This document shows, one piece after another, positions 1 through 7,781 of a stretch of DNA of 56,159 nt (position 1 is its first letter; each line of letters begins with the position of its first letter). The notes beneath the pieces are model-generated. The model saw only the letters and a program-made list of their open reading frames with translations. It did not search any database and was not told the origin of the DNA. Both the position numbers and the translations under genes were made by a program. This DNA is from Treponema sp. (GTDB lineage: Bacteria; Spirochaetota; Spirochaetia; Treponematales; Breznakiellaceae): the NCBI GenBank assembly GCA_031268975.1, contig JAIRWM010000160.1:1-56159 (forward strand), in the 5' to 3' direction.

Positions 1-118
1 AGTTGTTCGATAACTTCAGGTATCGAACAACTTCCACTAAAATACCGCAATTTCGCAGCCGTAAGGCGAGAAATTGCAAGGACTTGTGAGACAACCAACC
101 GGGTTGTCGAACAAGTCC
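1..118. repeat. Three stacked inverted repeats before the sugar ABC ATPase
   Basis: Three hairpins follow one another. The first has perfect 12-bp arms (1-12 and 21-32) around an 8-nt loop. The second pairs 47-56 with 66-77, with a 2-nt bulge. The third pairs 80-87 with 111-118 and, after an internal 3-nt mismatch, 91-96 with 102-107. The first and third share the motif TCGAACAA. No U-run follows, so a simple terminator is unlikely. In sugar ABC operons such structures commonly sit between the binding-protein gene and the membrane-component genes and set their relative expression; that the binding protein lies just left of the window is inference. Confidence 0.7.
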
Positions 119-134
119 AATACAGGGAGATAGA

Positions 135-1637
135 ATGGCCGATCTGGAATTTATCAATATCTCAAAAAGCTTCGGCGGAATTTCTGCCCTGAGGCAGGCA
201 AACCTTTCCTGTAACAAGGGTCAGGTTCACGCCCTCCTTGGGGAAAACGGAGCGGGAAAAAGCACCCTGTTAAAAGTACTCAGCGGCGCCATCCAGGCGA
301 ATTCCGGGGAAATCCGCATAGCGGGAAAAACCGTGAATATCAGGAATCCCCATGATGCCGCGGCTCATGGAGTCGGTACAGTATATCAGGAACTCTCAAT
401 CATTCCCAATTTGACGGTAAGCGAGAATATTTTTATCGGCCGTATTCCCAGGAACAAATTTGGCAGCTTTGATAAAAAGAAACTGCGGGAGAATACAAAA
501 GAACTTTTTGAAGAATACGGCGTTACGGATATTAATCCCGATGACATTGCCGGTCCCCTTTCCCTTTCCAAACGTCAAATGATCGAAATCCTCCGCGTAC
601 TTTCAAAAAAACCCGCGATTATTATTTTTGACGAAGCTACTTCGGCGCTTACGGAAAACAAGGTAAATTGGCTGCTCAAGCTGGCCCGAAAACTTGCCGA
701 TCAGGGCCGCATTGTTATTTTTATTTCCCATCGCATGTCTGAAATCAAGGACGGCTGTGATATTATCACCATTTTACGGAACGGCCAGACTGTCGGAGAA
801 ATGAAAGTAAATGAAGTTGAAATGGACAAGGCTATATCATTGATGCTGGGCCGAAAAATAGAAGGCTATTATCCTGAAATTGTAAGCCACAGGGCTGCTG
901 AAAAAGCGATGGAAGTAAAAAATCTCAGCCACAGGCATATTCTGTACGATATCCGCTTTGACCTGTACAGGGGAGAGGTTTTGGGCATAGGTGGGCTTGC
1001 CGGACAGGGTCAGGCGGAACTGCTCCTTTCGCTTTTTGGAATACTCAAAAGCAGAAATGATATTTCCCTCTACGGAAAACCGTACCGGATTCATTCGCCG
1101 AAAAAAAGCATTGAAAACGGCATAGCGCTTATCCCTGAAGATCGCGGCTTTCAGGGGCTTCTGCTTCCTTTTTCAATAAAATTTAACATTACCCTTTCTT
1201 CCCTTTCGCGTCTTGGCGCCGGCCCTCTTTTAAGCGGTATAAAGGAACAAACGGTTGTAACCGAATATATGAACGCCCTTCAGATCAAGGCGTTGAGCAA
1301 AGACATGGCCGTGGTAAATCTTTCAGGCGGCAACCAGCAGAAAGTTGTCCTTGCGAAAATGCTCGCCACAGGTCCGAAAATTCTTATGATGCACGACGTT
1401 ACAAGGGGCGTTGATGTAGGAACAAAAAAAGATATCTTCACCCTGGTGCGAGCCCTTGCCGCCGGAGGAAATTCCATCATCTATTTTTCAACCGACGTAG
1501 AGGAATTGGTCAATGTCTGCGACCGTGTTTTAGTGATGTTTGACGGAACCGTTACGGCCTCGTTTTCCGAATCCGAAAGAAACGAGGCAAATATCGTAAG
1601 TGCATCCATAGGAGTGAAAAGTGGCATACATAAATAA
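135..1637 (+). CDS. Sugar ABC transporter ATP-binding protein (RbsA/MglA/RhaT type)
   Basis: A 500-residue fused double nucleotide-binding protein that would energise import of a monosaccharide through the two permeases encoded next. The first half has an intact Walker A (GENGAGKST, about 36-44), a signature-like LSLSKRQ and Walker B IIIFDEAT. The second half has the degenerate Walker A normal for this family (GGLAGQGQ) and a good LSGGNQQK signature. Its Walker B is unusual: MMHDVTRGVD stands where LLDEPTRGID is usual, so both acidic positions are changed. The ATG follows AGGGAGA by about 5 nt. The gene overlaps the next by 17 nt, as in a tight operon. The substrate cannot be read from the sequence. 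Confidence 0.93.
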   Translation: MADLEFINISKSFGGISALRQANLSCNKGQVHALLGENGAGKSTLLKVLSGAIQANSGEIRIAGKTVNIRNPHDAAAHGVGTVYQELSIIPNLTVSENIFIGRIPRNKFGSFDKKKLRENTKELFEEYGVTDINPDDIAGPLSLSKRQMIEILRVLSKKPAIIIFDEATSALTENKVNWLLKLARKLADQGRIVIFISHRMSEIKDGCDIITILRNGQTVGEMKVNEVEMDKAISLMLGRKIEGYYPEIVSHRAAEKAMEVKNLSHRHILYDIRFDLYRGEVLGIGGLAGQGQAELLLSLFGILKSRNDISLYGKPYRIHSPKKSIENGIALIPEDRGFQGLLLPFSIKFNITLSSLSRLGAGPLLSGIKEQTVVTEYMNALQIKALSKDMAVVNLSGGNQQKVVLAKMLATGPKILMMHDVTRGVDVGTKKDIFTLVRALAAGGNSIIYFSTDVEELVNVCDRVLVMFDGTVTASFSESERNEANIVSASIGVKSGIHK

Positions 1638-2586
1638 GGCTTCAATTCTTGTCAGGAAGAATTGGATCGCCTGGGCTCCCTACATCGTTCTGATTATCCT
1701 TACCGTGATGATGGCTGCAATAAATCCCAACACCCTGAGCGGGAGATTCCTTGTTAATAAATCAGACTCGATTTTTTCACTTATCCTTGTTTCCATTGGA
1801 CAAACCCTTGTGCTTCTTTCGGGGGGCTTCGACCTTTCCGTCGGCGGCGTCGTATGCGTTACAAACAGCCTTATGGCGGTACGGATGGGAACAAGCCCGG
1901 GAACCATGCTCTTGTGGTCTTTAGTCTGCCTGCTCATAGGTCTGGGAATCGGTTGTTTTAACGGCTTTGTCATTGCCAAAACGAAAATGCAGCCCTTTAT
2001 AGCCACGCTGGCAACTCAGTCCATTTGTTACGGAGCGGCTCTGCTTATTCTCAAAAAAGACGGAGGTGAAATATCACCGGTGTTTATCAAAGCCGTTATG
2101 TACCGGGTCGGCGGTATTCCCCTTTCCGTGATATTAACGGTCGTTATTATATTCGCCTGGTTTTATGTACGCCGTACGCCATTCGGCCTTTCACTGTACG
2201 CCGTAGGCGGTGACGAAAAGGCAGCCCACCTTAACAGTATAAATGTATTCAGGATGAAAGTACTTGCCTACGGTTTATCAGGATTTTTCGCCGCCCTTAC
2301 AGGGATTTATCGTACAGCCCAGCTGGTTTCCGGATCTCCTACCGCCGGGGCGGCCTTTGTAATGACCTCGATAACCGCGGCGGTTATCGGCGGAACGGTT
2401 ATTACCGGAGGCGCAGGCGGCCTTGTGGGCACAATAGTGGGAGCGTACATATTAAGGGGAATTACCGATCTCCTGGTATTTCTTCGGGTATCCTCATACT
2501 GGACTTCGCTGGTACAGGGGGTTCTTCTTGTGGCCGCGGTAGCGTTGACCTCCTACGCAAAACTTCGCAAAAACAGTGAGGCATAA
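1621..2586 (+). CDS. Sugar ABC transporter permease 1
   Basis: A 321-residue polytopic inner-membrane protein of the BPD_transp_2 (RbsC/XylH) family, one of two different permeases expected to form a heterodimeric channel with the upstream ATPase. The family hallmark is visible as LLSGGFDLSVGGVVCVTNSL near residue 66, followed by FNGFVIAKTKMQPFIATLAT and the late glycine-rich segment AAVIGGTVITGGAGGLVGT. Translation probably starts at GTG 1621 because AGGAG lies 6-11 nt upstream, inside the end of the ATPase gene. Its neighbours fix it as a component of the first importer. The sugar transported is unknown. Confidence 0.92.
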   Translation: MAYINKASILVRKNWIAWAPYIVLIILTVMMAAINPNTLSGRFLVNKSDSIFSLILVSIGQTLVLLSGGFDLSVGGVVCVTNSLMAVRMGTSPGTMLLWSLVCLLIGLGIGCFNGFVIAKTKMQPFIATLATQSICYGAALLILKKDGGEISPVFIKAVMYRVGGIPLSVILTVVIIFAWFYVRRTPFGLSLYAVGGDEKAAHLNSINVFRMKVLAYGLSGFFAALTGIYRTAQLVSGSPTAGAAFVMTSITAAVIGGTVITGGAGGLVGTIVGAYILRGITDLLVFLRVSSYWTSLVQGVLLVAAVALTSYAKLRKNSEA

Positions 2587-2587
2587 A

Positions 2588-3565
2588 ATGAAAACACAGG
2601 ATTTCTGGGTAAGGCATTCCAGCGTTATCACCATTTATGTAATCGCCCTTTTTTTACTGGTCCTGGTTTCAATTCTCAGGCCCGGCTACGCCAGCGCCAA
2701 TAATCTCAATATCCTTTCAGCAGCTGCCGCCGTACTGGGAATTACCGCCATAGGCCAGACTTTTGTTATCCTGACCGGCGGCATGGACCTTTCCATACCC
2801 TGGATGTTTTCCATTTCAGCCTTCCTTTTCGCGGGAATTACCGGCGGCGACAGCAGTACCATGATCTATGCCATTCCCGCGGCATTACTTGCCGGCATAG
2901 GAATGGGTCTTGTCAACGGTTTTGGGATCGCCTATGTCGGTATCGTCCCGGTTATCATGACAATATCCACCAATATCATTTTTCAGGGCCTTCTTGTAGG
3001 AATTTCCGGCGGCATGCCCGGCGGCGCTCCGCCGGAAACTTTCAAAATTTTTGCTTCAGGCGGCATGGGCAGTGTTTCAACGCTTTTTATGCTGTGGGTG
3101 ATCATTTCCGCCATTGTACTGGTGGTACTGCACAAAACCCGGTTCGGCAGGAACATTTATTCCGTGGGAAGTAACGAAAACGTCGCATTCTTTTCAGGTA
3201 TCAACGTTAAGCTGACCAAGCTGTCTGCCTATGCCATTTGCGGGCTTTTTACCGCGGCCGCGGCCATTCTGTATTCGGGCAGGCTCGGACAACTCTACCT
3301 TGCCATGGGCGAACCCTACCAGATGCAGTCCATCGCCGCTGTAGCTATCGGCGGTGTCTCACTCAACGGCGGCAAGGGCAGTTACGCCGGTACCATGGGA
3401 GGAGTTCTTATCATTGTCGTACTCAATGGATTTCTTTCCGCCATGAACATCCCGCCCAACGTACAAAAGATCGTTTATGGCGCGGTGCTTTTTATCTCGG
3501 TCCTCATCGCAGCCCGGCAAATGAGCCTCCCCACAAAAAAACGGCGGGATTTAAACCCGGCATAA
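2588..3565 (+). CDS. Sugar ABC transporter permease 2
   Basis: A second BPD_transp_2 permease of 325 residues, paralogous to the preceding one. It shows the family motif LTGGMDLSIPWMFSISAF and the late segment AAVAIGGVSLNGGKGSYAGT. I place the start at ATG 2588 because GTGAGG sits a few bases upstream; a GTG at 2576 would add four residues and overlap the preceding stop. With the ATPase and permease 1 it completes the membrane part of the importer. No binding-protein gene follows, so that component should lie upstream of the window. The gene ends 31 bp before the converging SDR gene, in the terminator region. Confidence 0.92.
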   Translation: MKTQDFWVRHSSVITIYVIALFLLVLVSILRPGYASANNLNILSAAAAVLGITAIGQTFVILTGGMDLSIPWMFSISAFLFAGITGGDSSTMIYAIPAALLAGIGMGLVNGFGIAYVGIVPVIMTISTNIIFQGLLVGISGGMPGGAPPETFKIFASGGMGSVSTLFMLWVIISAIVLVVLHKTRFGRNIYSVGSNENVAFFSGINVKLTKLSAYAICGLFTAAAAILYSGRLGQLYLAMGEPYQMQSIAAVAIGGVSLNGGKGSYAGTMGGVLIIVVLNGFLSAMNIPPNVQKIVYGAVLFISVLIAARQMSLPTKKRRDLNPA

Positions 3566-3572
3566 ACCGCCG
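3535..3572 (-). terminator. Rho-independent terminator of the SDR/aco operon
   Basis: Read on the minus strand, a GC hairpin (CGGCGG at 3567-3572 pairing with CCGCCG at 3542-3547) is followed at once by a run of seven U (A7 at 3535-3541 on the plus strand). It lies 24 bp after the SDR stop codon and inside the 3' end of the converging permease gene. The long internal loop can pair further through GCCGGG and CCCG. Confidence 0.65.
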
Positions 3573-3595
3573 CCGGGTATGCACCCGCTTGCGAA

Positions 3596-4336
3596 TCAAA
3601 TCATCGCGATTCCGCCGTTGACATCGACGCAGGCGCCGGTGATGTATGAAGCGTAATCGCTTGCCAAAAAAAGGCAGGCTCCGGCGACGTCTTCACCGGT
3701 TCCGATGCGGCCCAGCGGCACGGTCTTCGGATCGTAGCCGAAGTCCGTGGTCATCCCGGTAGCGATAAGCCCGGGGGCGACGGAGTTAACCCGTATCTGT
3801 TTTGCCGCTCCGGCTTTTGCCAGGCTTTTGGTGAGGGTAAGAACCGCCGCCTTGGACGAAGGATAGTCCGGGGTAACGACAATGCCTCCGCTCCGGGCCG
3901 CCTGGGACGCGAGGTTGATAATGCAGCCGCCGCCCTGATTTTCCATTACCCGAAAAGTTTCGCGGCAGATAAAAAACAGGCCCTTTACGTTAATGTCAAA
4001 CGTAAAATTCCACTGGTCTTCAGTAACGTCGTAAAGGTTTCCCCTGCGGGAAACTCCGGCGCAGTTAAGCAGTATATCAAGGCGGCCGAGTTTCCCGGCC
4101 GCCTCGCGGACAAGAGCCTTGTCGTCGTCTTCCCTGCGGAGGTCCGCCGCGATGCAGACGCTTTTCACCCCTGTTTCCGATTCAATGTACGCCGCGGTTT
4201 TTTCAAGGTTCTCTTTCCGCACGTCGGTAAGAACCATGCCGCCTATATTGTGTTCCGCGTACATTTTCGCGCAGGCCGCTCCAATACCGCCCGCCGCGCC
4301 GGTAACAAGAGCCGTTTTCTTTTCCAGTGTAAACAT
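3596..4336 (-). CDS. Short-chain dehydrogenase/reductase (SDR)
   Basis: A 246-residue classical SDR. The Rossmann motif TGAAGGIG (12-19), Asp38 at the end of beta strand 2 (favouring NAD over NADP), NCAG (91-94), and the catalytic set Asn116, Ser144, Tyr158, Lys162 are all visible. The start is ATG 4336, preceded by GGGGGAGA; an upstream in-frame extension lacks a ribosome site. It is the last gene of the E1 alpha-E1 beta-E2 operon, 10 bp after E2. In acetoin/butanediol operons an SDR of this kind oxidises 2,3-butanediol to acetoin, but SDR substrates cannot be assigned from sequence, and a sugar or sugar-acid dehydrogenase fits the adjacent sugar transporters as well. Confidence 0.88.
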   Translation of the reverse strand: MFTLEKKTALVTGAAGGIGAACAKMYAEHNIGGMVLTDVRKENLEKTAAYIESETGVKSVCIAADLRREDDDKALVREAAGKLGRLDILLNCAGVSRRGNLYDVTEDQWNFTFDINVKGLFFICRETFRVMENQGGGCIINLASQAARSGGIVVTPDYPSSKAAVLTLTKSLAKAGAAKQIRVNSVAPGLIATGMTTDFGYDPKTVPLGRIGTGEDVAGACLFLASDYASYITGACVDVNGGIAMI

Positions 4337-4346
4337 GTCTCCCCCT

Positions 4347-5696
4347 CTACAGCATTTTGCAGGGATTTTCCAAATATTCCCTGATACGGGCAAGGAACTT
4401 TGCCGCCGGCGCTCCGTCGATCACCCGGTGATCGTAACTCAGCGTAAGCTTCATTACCGGATGAATCTCCACAGACTTCCCGCCGTCGATCCCGGTTACC
4501 GCAACCGGAGTATCTTCAATCATCCCAATCGCGAGAATACCGGCTTCCGGCGGATTGATGATGGCGGTAAATTCCTCAAGGCCGAACATGCCAAGGTTGG
4601 AAATGGTAAAGCTTCCGCCGGAATAATCGGCCGGCTCCAGGCCGCCGTTCCGGGCTTTGCCGGAAAGTTCCTTGATCGCAAGGGCAAGGTTTTTCAGCGA
4701 AAGTAGATCGGCGTCTTTTACCACGGGTACGATAAGGCCGTCGTCAACCGCCACGGCAACGCCAAGGTTGACAAAATCTTTCTGCCAGATTCCTTCGGCG
4801 GTAAGTTCGGCGTTCATTTCAGGGAAATCCAGCAGCGCCCGCACTGCCGCCATCGCGATAAGATCGTTGTAACCGACCGCTTTTTCAAGCGCCGCGCGGA
4901 GCCGGACGGCTTCGTCCATTCGTACTGAAACCCGGTGGGCGGCTTGAGCGTTTTCGTTCTGGCTCTGCTTCATCCTTTCGGCGATGATTTTCCGCATGCC
5001 CCTCATGGGGACAATTTTTTTCCTGCCGCCGGAAGCGCCGCCCGCCGCGTACGCACGGCCCCCGCGGGCCCGTTCTACATCATCCCTGGTGATTTTTCCG
5101 CGCGAGCCCGAGCCGGGTACTCCGCCAAGGGCGACTCCCGCGAGGGCGGCGGTTTTTGCCGCCAGCGGCGTTGCCTTTACCGAAGCGCTCCCCGCTTCCG
5201 CCGCGGCCAAAACGTCCCGCTCAACAATCATGCCGTCTGTTCCGGTTCCCCGGAGACTTTTCCAGTCAACGCCGCGCTCGGCGGCTGTTGTCTTCGCCCT
5301 GGGCGAGACAAACACCCGGCCTGCCGGGCCGCCGCCTGTGGACACGCCGCCGCCTGACCCCGCCGCGCTGCCGTCTGAGCCCGCACCGCCGCTTCCTGCG
5401 GACGCGCCGCCGCCTGAGGCCGGGCCGGCATCCGCCAGTACGCCGGAAATATTTTCACCGGGTTTTCCCACAACGGCGATAAGGCCGGTGATGGGAACAA
5501 CGGCGCCGGGACCGGCTACGATTTTGAGGAGCGTTCCGGAAACCATGGCGTCAATGGTGATGGTAAGCTTGTCGGTTTCCATGGAAAAAAGAGGTTTTCC
5601 CTCAACGACTTCCCCGCCTTCCTGAACGAGCCATTCAATGATCGTTCCTTCGGTCATCTGGAGGCCCTGCTTGGGCATTATAATTCGTTCTGCCAT
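4347..5696 (-). CDS. Dihydrolipoamide acyltransferase (E2), acetoin/pyruvate dehydrogenase type
   Basis: A 449-residue E2 core subunit. Domains in order: lipoyl domain 1-80 with lipoyl-lysine 43 in METDK; a long Gly/Ser/Ala linker (about 88-126); a peripheral-subunit-binding domain about 127-166 (VSPRAKTTAAERGVD); a second such domain about 172-212 (ATPLAAKTAA...ITRDDVERA); and the acyltransferase domain 225-449 with the catalytic HRVIDG (His423, Asp427). It passes the acyl group from E1 through lipoyl-lysine to CoA. It lies 10 bp after E1 beta and is preceded by AAGGGGAAG. No E3 (lipoamide dehydrogenase) gene is in the window. The substrate (acetoin, pyruvate or another 2-oxoacid) is unresolved. 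Confidence 0.9.
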   Translation of the reverse strand: MAERIIMPKQGLQMTEGTIIEWLVQEGGEVVEGKPLFSMETDKLTITIDAMVSGTLLKIVAGPGAVVPITGLIAVVGKPGENISGVLADAGPASGGGASAGSGGAGSDGSAAGSGGGVSTGGGPAGRVFVSPRAKTTAAERGVDWKSLRGTGTDGMIVERDVLAAAEAGSASVKATPLAAKTAALAGVALGGVPGSGSRGKITRDDVERARGGRAYAAGGASGGRKKIVPMRGMRKIIAERMKQSQNENAQAAHRVSVRMDEAVRLRAALEKAVGYNDLIAMAAVRALLDFPEMNAELTAEGIWQKDFVNLGVAVAVDDGLIVPVVKDADLLSLKNLALAIKELSGKARNGGLEPADYSGGSFTISNLGMFGLEEFTAIINPPEAGILAIGMIEDTPVAVTGIDGGKSVEIHPVMKLTLSYDHRVIDGAPAAKFLARIREYLENPCKML

Positions 5697-5706
5697 ACAC
5701 TTCCCC

Positions 5707-6690
5707 TTATACTTTATGGAGGGTTTTCTTTACCGCCGCCACAATGTCCACAACCTGGGGAACAACGGCGTTTTCAAGGCCCAGGTTAAAAGGAAGCGAG
5801 CACATCTTCGAGCCAACCCGTTCGGGAGGCGCGTCAAGGTAGCCAAACACTTCTTCAGTGACCCGGGCGGCGACTTCGGTACCCCAACCCATGTTTTTGT
5901 GGGCTTCGTGGACCGTCACGAGTCTTCCGGTTTTTTTGACGGAAGTGGTGATGGTCGTAATATCAAGGGGCGCCAGTGTCCGGGGATCGATTACTTCCAC
6001 CGAAATGCCTTCTTTGGCAAGCAGATCCGCCGCTTCCAGGGATTTCCCCCGGTACAGAAAGTTCGCCACTACCGTCGCGTGCTTTCCTTCCCGGACAATT
6101 TCCGCCTTGCCAAAAGGAACGGCGAATTCCGCGTCGTCGGGAACTTCGCCCTTGGCCGCGTACAGGGCCTTGTGTTCGAAAAACAGCACCGGGTTATCGT
6201 CCCGAATCGCCGTGCGGAGCAGGCCGGCGGCGTCGGCGGGACTTGACGGGCAAACCACCTTGACGCCGGGAATGTTCATCATCATGGACTCTACAGACTG
6301 GGAATGCTGGGCGCCGTTGCCCCGGCCGATTCCCTGCTGGCCCCGGACTACAAGGGGAACTTTTACTTTTCCGCCGAACATATAGCGAATTTTGGCGGCC
6401 TGGTTCAGCACCTGATCCATGGCAAGGTAGAGAAAGTCCATGTACATAAGCTCTACCACAGGCCGCATACCGACGCTGGCCGCGCCGACCCCCGCGCCGA
6501 CAAAAGTATTTTCCGAGATGGGGGTATTCCGCACCCGGTCTTCGCCGAATTCATCAAGCAGACCCCGGGTACATCCGAATATCCCACCCTGTTTGGCGAC
6601 ATCTTCGCCCATGACAAAAATCGCCGGATCCCGGCGCATTTCTTCCGCCAATACGTCTCTTATGGCAATCGCATAGGTTTTAACGCTCAT
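5707..6690 (-). CDS. acoB: 2-oxoacid/acetoin dehydrogenase E1 component, beta subunit
   Basis: A 327-residue transketolase-like beta subunit that forms the thiamine-diphosphate site together with E1 alpha. Recognisable parts are the N-terminal AIRDVLAEEMRRDPAIFVMGEDVAKQGGIFG, the PISENTFVGAGVGAASVGMRPVVE region and the C-terminal transketolase domain (VEVIDPRTLAPLD). Its start overlaps the alpha-subunit stop by 4 nt (ATGA) and has AAGGAG upstream, so the two are translationally coupled. Homologues annotated AcoB and PdhB are nearly indistinguishable; the symbol indicates family only. The absence of E3 and the linked SDR favour an acetoin-type or other dedicated catabolic complex over housekeeping pyruvate dehydrogenase. 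Confidence 0.88.
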   Translation of the reverse strand: MSVKTYAIAIRDVLAEEMRRDPAIFVMGEDVAKQGGIFGCTRGLLDEFGEDRVRNTPISENTFVGAGVGAASVGMRPVVELMYMDFLYLAMDQVLNQAAKIRYMFGGKVKVPLVVRGQQGIGRGNGAQHSQSVESMMMNIPGVKVVCPSSPADAAGLLRTAIRDDNPVLFFEHKALYAAKGEVPDDAEFAVPFGKAEIVREGKHATVVANFLYRGKSLEAADLLAKEGISVEVIDPRTLAPLDITTITTSVKKTGRLVTVHEAHKNMGWGTEVAARVTEEVFGYLDAPPERVGSKMCSLPFNLGLENAVVPQVVDIVAAVKKTLHKV

Positions 6691-7676
6691 AGAGGATACG
6701 CTCCTTCAACATACATTCCGTCCATTACTGTGGCCGGGTCCGGTTCCGGCGCCAAGAGGGCAAACTGCGCCGCCTCGTCAACATCGGCCTGGGCTTTGCT
6801 GTCAATCTCCGCAAGTTCCTTTTCCGGAGCAACGCCGTTTTCCAGAAGATACGCCCTGAACCGTTTCAGCGGGCATTTTTCCATCCAGGCCTCAACTTCT
6901 TCCCTGGTGCGGTACACTTCCGGATCGCCGGTCCAGTGGCCTTTCCAGCGGTAAGTCTTTGCCTCGATAAGCGACGGACCTTCTCCGGCAAGGGCTCTTT
7001 CCTTGCATTTCGCGAAAACGTCAAGGATCGCCATTACATCGTTTCCGTCAACCACAAAGCCCGGCATATCGTAACCGGTCGAACGGACGGCGATATCCTT
7101 TACCGACGTAGACTGTTTTACCGGAACCGAAATACCAAAACCGTTATTTTCGCAGACAAAAACCACCGGCAGCTTCCAGACAGAAGCCAGATTAAGGGAT
7201 TCGTGGAACGTTCCCTGGTTGCTTGCCCCGTCGCCGAAAAACGCGACGGTTACATGTTTCTGCTTCCGCAGTTTTTGGGCCAGGGCACCGCCGACGGCAA
7301 TCGGGAGCCCGCCGCCGACTATGGCGTTCGCCCCCAGGTTGCCTTTGGCCAGATCGCAGATATGCATGGAACCGCCCCTGCCGTGACAAAACCCGGCTTC
7401 TTTTCCCATAAGCTCGGAAAAAGCGCTCTTTAAGTCCCGGCTCTTGGCAATACCATGTCCGTGTCCCCGGTGGGTTGAAGTGATGTAATCGCCGTCGTCC
7501 AAAAGACCGATAACGGCGCCGCTTACGGCCTCCTGCCCGATACAAAGGTGCACCGAGCCGCGGAGCTTATTCTCCTGGAAAAACCGGAACGCGGTCTCTT
7601 CAAATAATCTGATTTGCCGCATTACCCGGTAGATATCCAGCAGCTTTTCCCTGCCGTACTTATTTTCCTGTTTCAC
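6687..7676 (-). CDS. acoA: 2-oxoacid/acetoin dehydrogenase E1 component, alpha subunit
   Basis: A 329-residue thiamine-diphosphate-dependent alpha subunit. It carries the TPP/Mg motif GDGASNQGTFHE (148 onward) ending in ENN at 176-178, the HRGHGHGIAK loop and GFCHGRGGSMH. I start it at GTG 7676 because a strong AGGAGG lies 7 nt upstream; the open frame extends 39 codons further, but that stretch is the promoter region and overlaps the divergent regulator gene. It is the first gene of a four-gene operon (E1 alpha, E1 beta, E2, SDR). Control is probably by the divergent GntR protein. AcoA and PdhA cannot be told apart safely from sequence alone. Confidence 0.88.
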   Translation of the reverse strand: MKQENKYGREKLLDIYRVMRQIRLFEETAFRFFQENKLRGSVHLCIGQEAVSGAVIGLLDDGDYITSTHRGHGHGIAKSRDLKSAFSELMGKEAGFCHGRGGSMHICDLAKGNLGANAIVGGGLPIAVGGALAQKLRKQKHVTVAFFGDGASNQGTFHESLNLASVWKLPVVFVCENNGFGISVPVKQSTSVKDIAVRSTGYDMPGFVVDGNDVMAILDVFAKCKERALAGEGPSLIEAKTYRWKGHWTGDPEVYRTREEVEAWMEKCPLKRFRAYLLENGVAPEKELAEIDSKAQADVDEAAQFALLAPEPDPATVMDGMYVEGAYPL

Positions 7677-7709
7677 GGGTTTTCCTCCTGAAAGAAACTT
7701 GACAGAATC

Positions 7710-7738
7710 ATTATAACAAATTAAAAGTGGTATTACAA
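7710..7738 (-). promoter_or_regulatory. Sigma-70 promoter of the acoA operon
   Basis: On the minus strand, -35 TTGTAA (7733-7738) and a perfect -10 TATAAT (7710-7715) are separated by exactly 17 nt. The predicted start of transcription is about 25-30 nt upstream of the GTG start codon, leaving room for the AGGAGG ribosome site. Confidence 0.75.
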
Positions 7739-7755
7739 TAAAAAAATTGGTATTA
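7728..7755. promoter_or_regulatory. Candidate GntR/FadR-type operator
   Basis: TGGTATTACAA (7728-7738) matches the FadR/PdhR-type operator TGGTnnnACCA except for one base. It covers the -35 element and part of the spacer of the acoA promoter. A second TGGTATTA half-site lies exactly 20 bp away (7748-7755), two helical turns on the same face. Position and similarity suggest repression of acoA and autoregulation of the regulator gene. Confidence 0.6.
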
Positions 7756-7781
7756 TTTATATGCCACCTTAAGGAAGGACA

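Noticed and set aside
3596-7676. Confident naming as acetoin dehydrogenase
   Set aside because: The subunits fit, but acetoin and pyruvate dehydrogenases cannot be separated by eye, and no acetoin-specific regulator (AcoR) or acoX is present.
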